8,168 nt of DNA, from positions 1 to 8,168 of the forward strand of contig CAJUOV010000026.1 in assembly GCA_910588695.1 (NCBI GenBank), written 5' to 3'. The notes under the pieces are model-generated. The model was not told the origin of the DNA. It was given only the letters and a program-made list of their open reading frames with translations, and searched no databases. Both the position numbers and the translations under genes were made by a program. Each line of letters starts with the position of its first letter. Position 1 is the first letter of the stretch. This document shows positions 5,882 through 8,168 of the stretch, in pieces. This DNA comes from an uncultured Christensenellaceae bacterium. GTDB taxonomy: Bacteria; Bacillota; Clostridia; Christensenellales; Borkfalkiaceae.

Positions 5882-6993
5882 CGCACTTATCGTTATGCAG
5901 CGGGATTGGCGGGCTTGATCTTGCTGCGGAGTGGGCGGGGTTCAGAACGGTAGCGCAATGCGAAATAGACGGGTACGCAAGCAAGGTGCTTGCAAAGAAC
6001 TTTAAGGGAGTACCGAATCTGCATGACATACGAACAGTTACAAATGGACGGCTTAGAGAGCATGGGATCGATCCCGGAGAGATTACGGTTATTTCCGCAG
6101 GCTTCCCGTGTCAGCCTTACAGCCTTGCGGGAAAGGGTCGCGGCGATCGTGACGAGCGTGACCTGTGGGGAGAAGTTGCAAGGGTTCTCGGAGAGGTTCG
6201 CCCGCGTTGGTTCGTCGGTGAAAATACGCCCGGTTTGTTTTCAAGAGAAAATCAACGGTATTTTCGACGAATCCTTTCCGACCTTGCCGCGTTGGGGTAT
6301 AACGTCGGGTGGGGAATATGGGGCGCTTGCGACGTCGGAGCGCCGCACAAGCGGGAGCGGGTGTTCCTTGTGGCGCACGCCGACGGCGAGCGACGGGGAG
6401 TTTTCGGGGCGGTCAAACGAACGGCTTGCGGATCGTTGGGAAAATCAGAAGCAGAAGCACCTTTCGGAGCAGGTAGTGTATGCGGAACTGCAAGGGGGGG
6501 GGTATTATCGGGAGACGTTCGTCACGCCCACGGCGTCGGACGGAAAACGGACGAGCATGACGAACAATATGCTTGCGGCACATTGTATCAAGAAAGGTGG
6601 GAAGACAAATCTTGCAGAACAGATCGCGGTGCAAACGATTTTTCCGACGCCTACGGTATACGGGAACAACAACCGGGCGGGAAGCAGCAAAAAGGCAGGA
6701 AACGGGCTTGCGACGTTCGTCAATCTCTATCCAACGCCGCAGGCGACGAGCTGGGGGTGTTCGGGAGCGCGATCGAAACTCCAAAAATTGCAGGATACGA
6801 GCGCGATCAGCGAAGAAGAGCGCCGCGGAATGCAGGCGGGGAATGGTGGGAAGCTGAACCCGACGTGGGTCGAGTGGCTCATGGGGTTCCCGCTCGGGTG
6901 GACAGACTTAGAGGGCTCGGAAATGCAGTAGTACCGCAGCAGGCATACCCGATCTTCGAGGCGATCGCAGAATGGGAATTGCAGGGCGCATAG
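5875..6993 (+). CDS. dcm: C5 cytosine-specific DNA methyltransferase
   Basis: The 372-aa enzyme adds a methyl group to cytosine C5. Motifs appear in order: LSLCSGIGGLDLAAEWAG (motif I, residues 5-22), GFPCQPYS with catalytic Cys79 (motif IV), ENTPGL with Glu116 (motif VI), HKRERVFLVA (motif VIII, 158-167), and near the end RLRGLGNAVVPQQ (motif X, 344-356). The region between VIII and X, where target recognition is expected, is low in complexity and carries four spaced copies of a loose A-x-G pattern (HADGERRG, HAHGVGRK, DAYGIREQ, NAAGDELG). It is overlapped by another open frame and contains a nine-G tract. The start is TTG, at 5875 or 5878; homologues commonly begin just before THLSL, which favours 5878 slightly. 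It overlaps the dam stop. No cognate nuclease is visible, so it looks like an orphan, phage-type methyltransferase. Confidence 0.9.
   Translation: MLTHLSLCSGIGGLDLAAEWAGFRTVAQCEIDGYASKVLAKNFKGVPNLHDIRTVTNGRLREHGIDPGEITVISAGFPCQPYSLAGKGRGDRDERDLWGEVARVLGEVRPRWFVGENTPGLFSRENQRYFRRILSDLAALGYNVGWGIWGACDVGAPHKRERVFLVAHADGERRGVFGAVKRTACGSLGKSEAEAPFGAGSVCGTARGGVLSGDVRHAHGVGRKTDEHDEQYACGTLYQERWEDKSCRTDRGANDFSDAYGIREQQPGGKQQKGRKRACDVRQSLSNAAGDELGVFGSAIETPKIAGYERDQRRRAPRNAGGEWWEAEPDVGRVAHGVPARVDRLRGLGNAVVPQQAYPIFEAIAEWELQGA
6004..6010 (+). promoter_or_regulatory. Candidate ribosome binding site inside dcm for the nested gene
   Basis: AAGGGAG at 6004-6010 lies twelve bases before ATG 6023, the likely start of the nested reading frame. 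The spacing is a little long but workable, and the match to the consensus is better than for the host gene's own TTG start. Confidence 0.45.
6023..6931 (+). CDS. Nested overlapping gene in the alternative frame of dcm (TPTASDG/MGFPLGWTDL protein)
   Basis: A 302-codon open frame lies wholly inside dcm, one base ahead of it in frame. It begins MTYEQLQMDGLE and contains SFPTLPRWGITSGGEYGAL at about 84-102. It has four PTP-type motifs: RTPTASDG (118-125), VTPTASDG (167-174), FPTPTVYG (207-214) and YPTPQATS (236-243), some followed by NLAEQI-like text. It ends NPTWVEWLMGFPLGWTDL at 279-296. From memory, these are recurring features of a protein group seen in phages and often labelled DNA methyltransferase or hypothetical; I cannot check this here. 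A random shadow frame would not be expected to show such ordered motifs, so I treat it as a probable real gene. If it is real, the same bases encode HADGERRG in dcm and TPTASDG here. Function unknown; target recognition in trans is one idea. A TTG at 5990 would add 11 residues. Confidence 0.6.
   Translation: MTYEQLQMDGLESMGSIPERLRLFPQASRVSLTALRERVAAIVTSVTCGEKLQGFSERFARVGSSVKIRPVCFQEKINGIFDESFPTLPRWGITSGGEYGALATSERRTSGSGCSLWRTPTASDGEFSGRSNERLADRWENQKQKHLSEQVVYAELQGGGYYRETFVTPTASDGKRTSMTNNMLAAHCIKKGGKTNLAEQIAVQTIFPTPTVYGNNNRAGSSKKAGNGLATFVNLYPTPQATSWGCSGARSKLQKLQDTSAISEEERRGMQAGNGGKLNPTWVEWLMGFPLGWTDLEGSEMQ
6494..6502 (+). repeat. Nine-G tract inside dcm, positioned as a frame switch
   Basis: Nine consecutive G lie in the overlap of the two reading frames. 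They read as R-G-G-V (207-210) in dcm and G-G-G-Y (158-161) in the nested frame. Loss of one G moves a ribosome from dcm into the nested frame, giving a hybrid of about 351 residues: dcm motifs I-VIII plus the MGFPLGWTDL ending, without motif X. Gain of one G moves the nested frame into dcm, so that product would end with motif X, and it sends dcm into a third frame with a stop shortly after (near 6560). Homopolymer G runs of this length are known slippage sites in phase-variable methyltransferases of other bacteria. Confidence 0.65.
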
Positions 6994-7018
6994 TCCAAAG
7001 AATCAAACAATCGGAAAC

Positions 7019-7047
7019 TTTACAAAGTATTATGTTTGACATAATAA
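7019..7047 (+). promoter_or_regulatory. Sigma-70/A-type promoter for the replication gene
   Basis: TTTACA at 7019-7024 and TAATAA at 7042-7047 are separated by exactly 17 bases, a near-consensus vegetative promoter. The start codon of the 346-aa gene lies 22 bases after the -10 box. This is the clearest promoter in the window and suggests that the last gene is transcribed on its own as well as from upstream. Confidence 0.65.
7028..7046. promoter_or_regulatory. Perfect dyad operator over the -10 box
   Basis: TATTATGT at 7028-7035 and ACATAATA at 7039-7046 are a perfect eight-base inverted repeat with a TTG centre. It covers the promoter spacer and five bases of the -10 box. A bound dimer here would block RNA polymerase, so this is a likely repressor site. 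Candidate binders are the 346-aa winged-helix protein itself (autoregulation) or the 80-aa HTH protein. Confidence 0.6.
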
Positions 7048-7069
7048 CAGGACGATAAAGGTTAAAGGC

Positions 7070-8110
7070 ATGGCGGAAACAGCGAAAAAACTGAATCGAT
7101 CGGGGCGTTCGCATAGCGGATACTTTTACGTGTCCGATGTAATCTTGCGCAAAAAGACCATGCGGGCAGGAAAGGAGCGGAAGCTCACGCCTACGGCAAG
7201 AATTATAACGGCGGCGATCAGCGGGTTTTCAAAAGGCGAAAACACTGCGGATTTTACGTATAAGGAAATATCCGAAAGATACAGTATATCCGAGAAGTCG
7301 GCGGCGCGAGGGATTAAAACGGGACTGGAAAGCAAAATCATCGAGCGCGCGGGAAAAGTATCGAAATACAAATTCAAAGACGCGACAGAGGAGAAGAGCT
7401 CGTTTGAGGTAGAGGATTGGCTCACAAGCGTGTACTTTGATTTCGGAGAATATACGGACAGACTTAACCCGAATGAAGTGTTAATTTTATCATTGATCCG
7501 GTCTTATTGCCGCGCGCAAAAAGGCACGGCGATCTGGAAGAGCTCAAACAGCTTTATAGCAAAAAGTCTTGAAATAGTGACGTCGACCGTATCCGCCGCG
7601 CTCGAACGTCTGAAAGCGGCAAAACTGATATACATAAAAGGACGAGCAAAAAATAAGTTCATTCGCGCAACGTTCAGCGTCAATGAGAAAGCTCTTACCG
7701 AGGCGAAAAAGAATACCGTAAAACGCGCGAAGGGAATCAGCGAAGAAGCGAAAGCGGCGGAGCTGCGAGCGGAAAGAGACCGCTTTTACGCCCACCGCCA
7801 AAAGGCTGTGCTCGATCGCGTGGAGAAGCTCAGAGCGAGAGCGCGCGCCGATGAGGCGTTCCGAGAGGCGGAGGACGCGCTCAGAGCTCTCGAGCTCGAT
7901 ATAGCAAAAGCGGAATATCATCACCTGCCGACGTTGCCCGATCTTCTCGAACAAAAGCGCGGGAACGAAGCGCAGAGAGCTGCAAGGCTCGCAGCATTGG
8001 GCATGATGGAAGAGGATTTGATTCCGCGGTATTATTGCGAGAAATGCTCCGATAAAGGCTTTCTCCCGGACGGCAGAATGTGCGACTGCTATCAAAGGGG
8101 GCGACGATGA
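7070..8110 (+). CDS. Replication-type initiator: two winged helices plus helicase-loader N-domain-like end
   Basis: The 346-aa protein has a winged-helix segment at about 38-94 (LTPTARIITAAISGF, then YKEISERYSISEKSAARGI) and a second at about 132-202 (FIAKSLEIVTSTVSAALERL plus wing). A long charged helical region spans about 223-312. The end is YYCEKCSDKGF...MCDC, with cysteines 323, 326, 338 and 340. The helical region plus C-x2-C-x11-C-x-C pattern closely resembles the N-terminal domain of DnaC/DnaI-like helicase loaders of Gram-positive bacteria, where an AAA+ ATPase normally follows. Here the protein stops six residues after the last Cys. I infer an initiator that binds an origin through its winged helices and recruits the host helicase through its end. 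A regulator is the alternative. No HUH rolling-circle motif is present. AAAGG at 7057-7061 serves ATG 7070. Confidence 0.8.
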   Translation: MAETAKKLNRSGRSHSGYFYVSDVILRKKTMRAGKERKLTPTARIITAAISGFSKGENTADFTYKEISERYSISEKSAARGIKTGLESKIIERAGKVSKYKFKDATEEKSSFEVEDWLTSVYFDFGEYTDRLNPNEVLILSLIRSYCRAQKGTAIWKSSNSFIAKSLEIVTSTVSAALERLKAAKLIYIKGRAKNKFIRATFSVNEKALTEAKKNTVKRAKGISEEAKAAELRAERDRFYAHRQKAVLDRVEKLRARARADEAFREAEDALRALELDIAKAEYHHLPTLPDLLEQKRGNEAQRAARLAALGMMEEDLIPRYYCEKCSDKGFLPDGRMCDCYQRGRR

Positions 8111-8168
8111 GGAGCGCGGGATCGGTAACTTGTAGGCGAACTGAATAGGAAAAAGAAAAGCGCGGAGC
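8111..8168. other. Right-edge stretch without a callable gene
   Basis: No convincing gene start, terminator or repeat is visible in these 58 bases. An ATG at 8107 overlaps the preceding stop (ATGA) but runs only 13 codons before TAG 8146-8148. The purine-rich AGGAAAAAG near 8149 could be a ribosome binding site for a gene starting just outside the window. Confidence 0.4.

Noticed and set aside
6573..6857. Third open frame inside dcm (94 codons)
   Set aside because: It is Arg-rich with no motif, and is the frame reached only after a one-G gain followed by a stop. Minus-strand frames here also lack motifs.
8097..8110. Possible frameshift at a five-G run ending the 346-aa protein before an ATPase domain
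   Set aside because: The alternative frame runs only to TAG near 8144 without P-loop or other AAA+ sequence, so a simple frameshift is not supported inside the window.
8107..8148. Short open frame overlapping the last stop codon
   Set aside because: It is only 13 codons, with no motif and no clear ribosome binding site.
1..8168. CRISPR array, tRNA, rRNA, insertion sequence or circular terminal overlap
   Set aside because: I saw no regularly spaced repeats, no cloverleaf or rRNA-like sequence, no transposase, and no shared sequence between the two ends of the window.

Overview
Overall character. The window is a compact, one-directional gene block: eleven complete genes plus a fragment of a twelfth, all on the + strand, with gaps of 5 to 130 bases and several overlaps. 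A further reading frame is nested inside one gene. Strong AAGGAGG-type ribosome binding sites, GTG and TTG starts, and a helicase-loader-like zinc segment of the DnaI/DnaC type suggest a Gram-positive host, probably a moderate-GC Clostridia (Bacillota). This is an inference, because no taxonomic marker gene is present. The block looks like a small mobile genome. The best single clue is a Zot/pI-type ATPase, the hallmark morphogenesis protein of filamentous phages (inoviruses), so I read it as an inovirus-like prophage or episome. No coat protein, integrase or HUH replication protein is recognisable, so that reading is not proven.

Layout. Bases 2-67 are the end of a gene that starts outside the window. 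Bases 86-2106 hold a secreted, C-terminally membrane-anchored protein (533 aa) and a small two-segment membrane protein with a very basic tail. Their order and topology recall the pIII-pVI pair that precedes pI in filamentous phages. Bases 2103-3294 hold three small, strongly basic, unrecognised proteins. Bases 3295-3423 are the longest of the gaps between genes in the first half and hold two hairpins and a direct repeat. Bases 3424-5071 hold the Zot ATPase, an unrecognised protein with an acidic then basic tail, and a small winged-helix protein. Bases 5078-6993 hold a D12-class adenine methyltransferase and a C5 cytosine methyltransferase. Bases 7019-7047 are a good promoter with a perfect dyad over its -10 box, in front of a 346-aa two-winged-helix replication-type protein. 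The last 58 bases hold nothing I can call.

How it may work together. The secreted and membrane proteins plus Zot would form the assembly and export machinery. The basic proteins may package or coat DNA. The 346-aa protein would start replication and contact the host helicase. The two methyltransferases, with no restriction enzyme in view, would mark the element's double-stranded form against host restriction or change gene expression.

Most interesting point. The cytosine methyltransferase gene appears to carry two real proteins in two frames over about 900 bases. One frame has all the expected catalytic motifs, including the C-terminal GLGNAVVPQQ. The other is open from an ATG with its own ribosome binding site and has repeated TPTASDG-like motifs and an NPTWVEWLMGFPLGWTDL ending that I recall from phage proteins. 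A run of nine G inside the overlap is placed so that loss of one G joins the catalytic half of the first frame to the end of the second, and gain of one G does the reverse. A second nine-G run lies at the end of the adenine methyltransferase gene, where the ribosome binding site of the cytosine methyltransferase should be.
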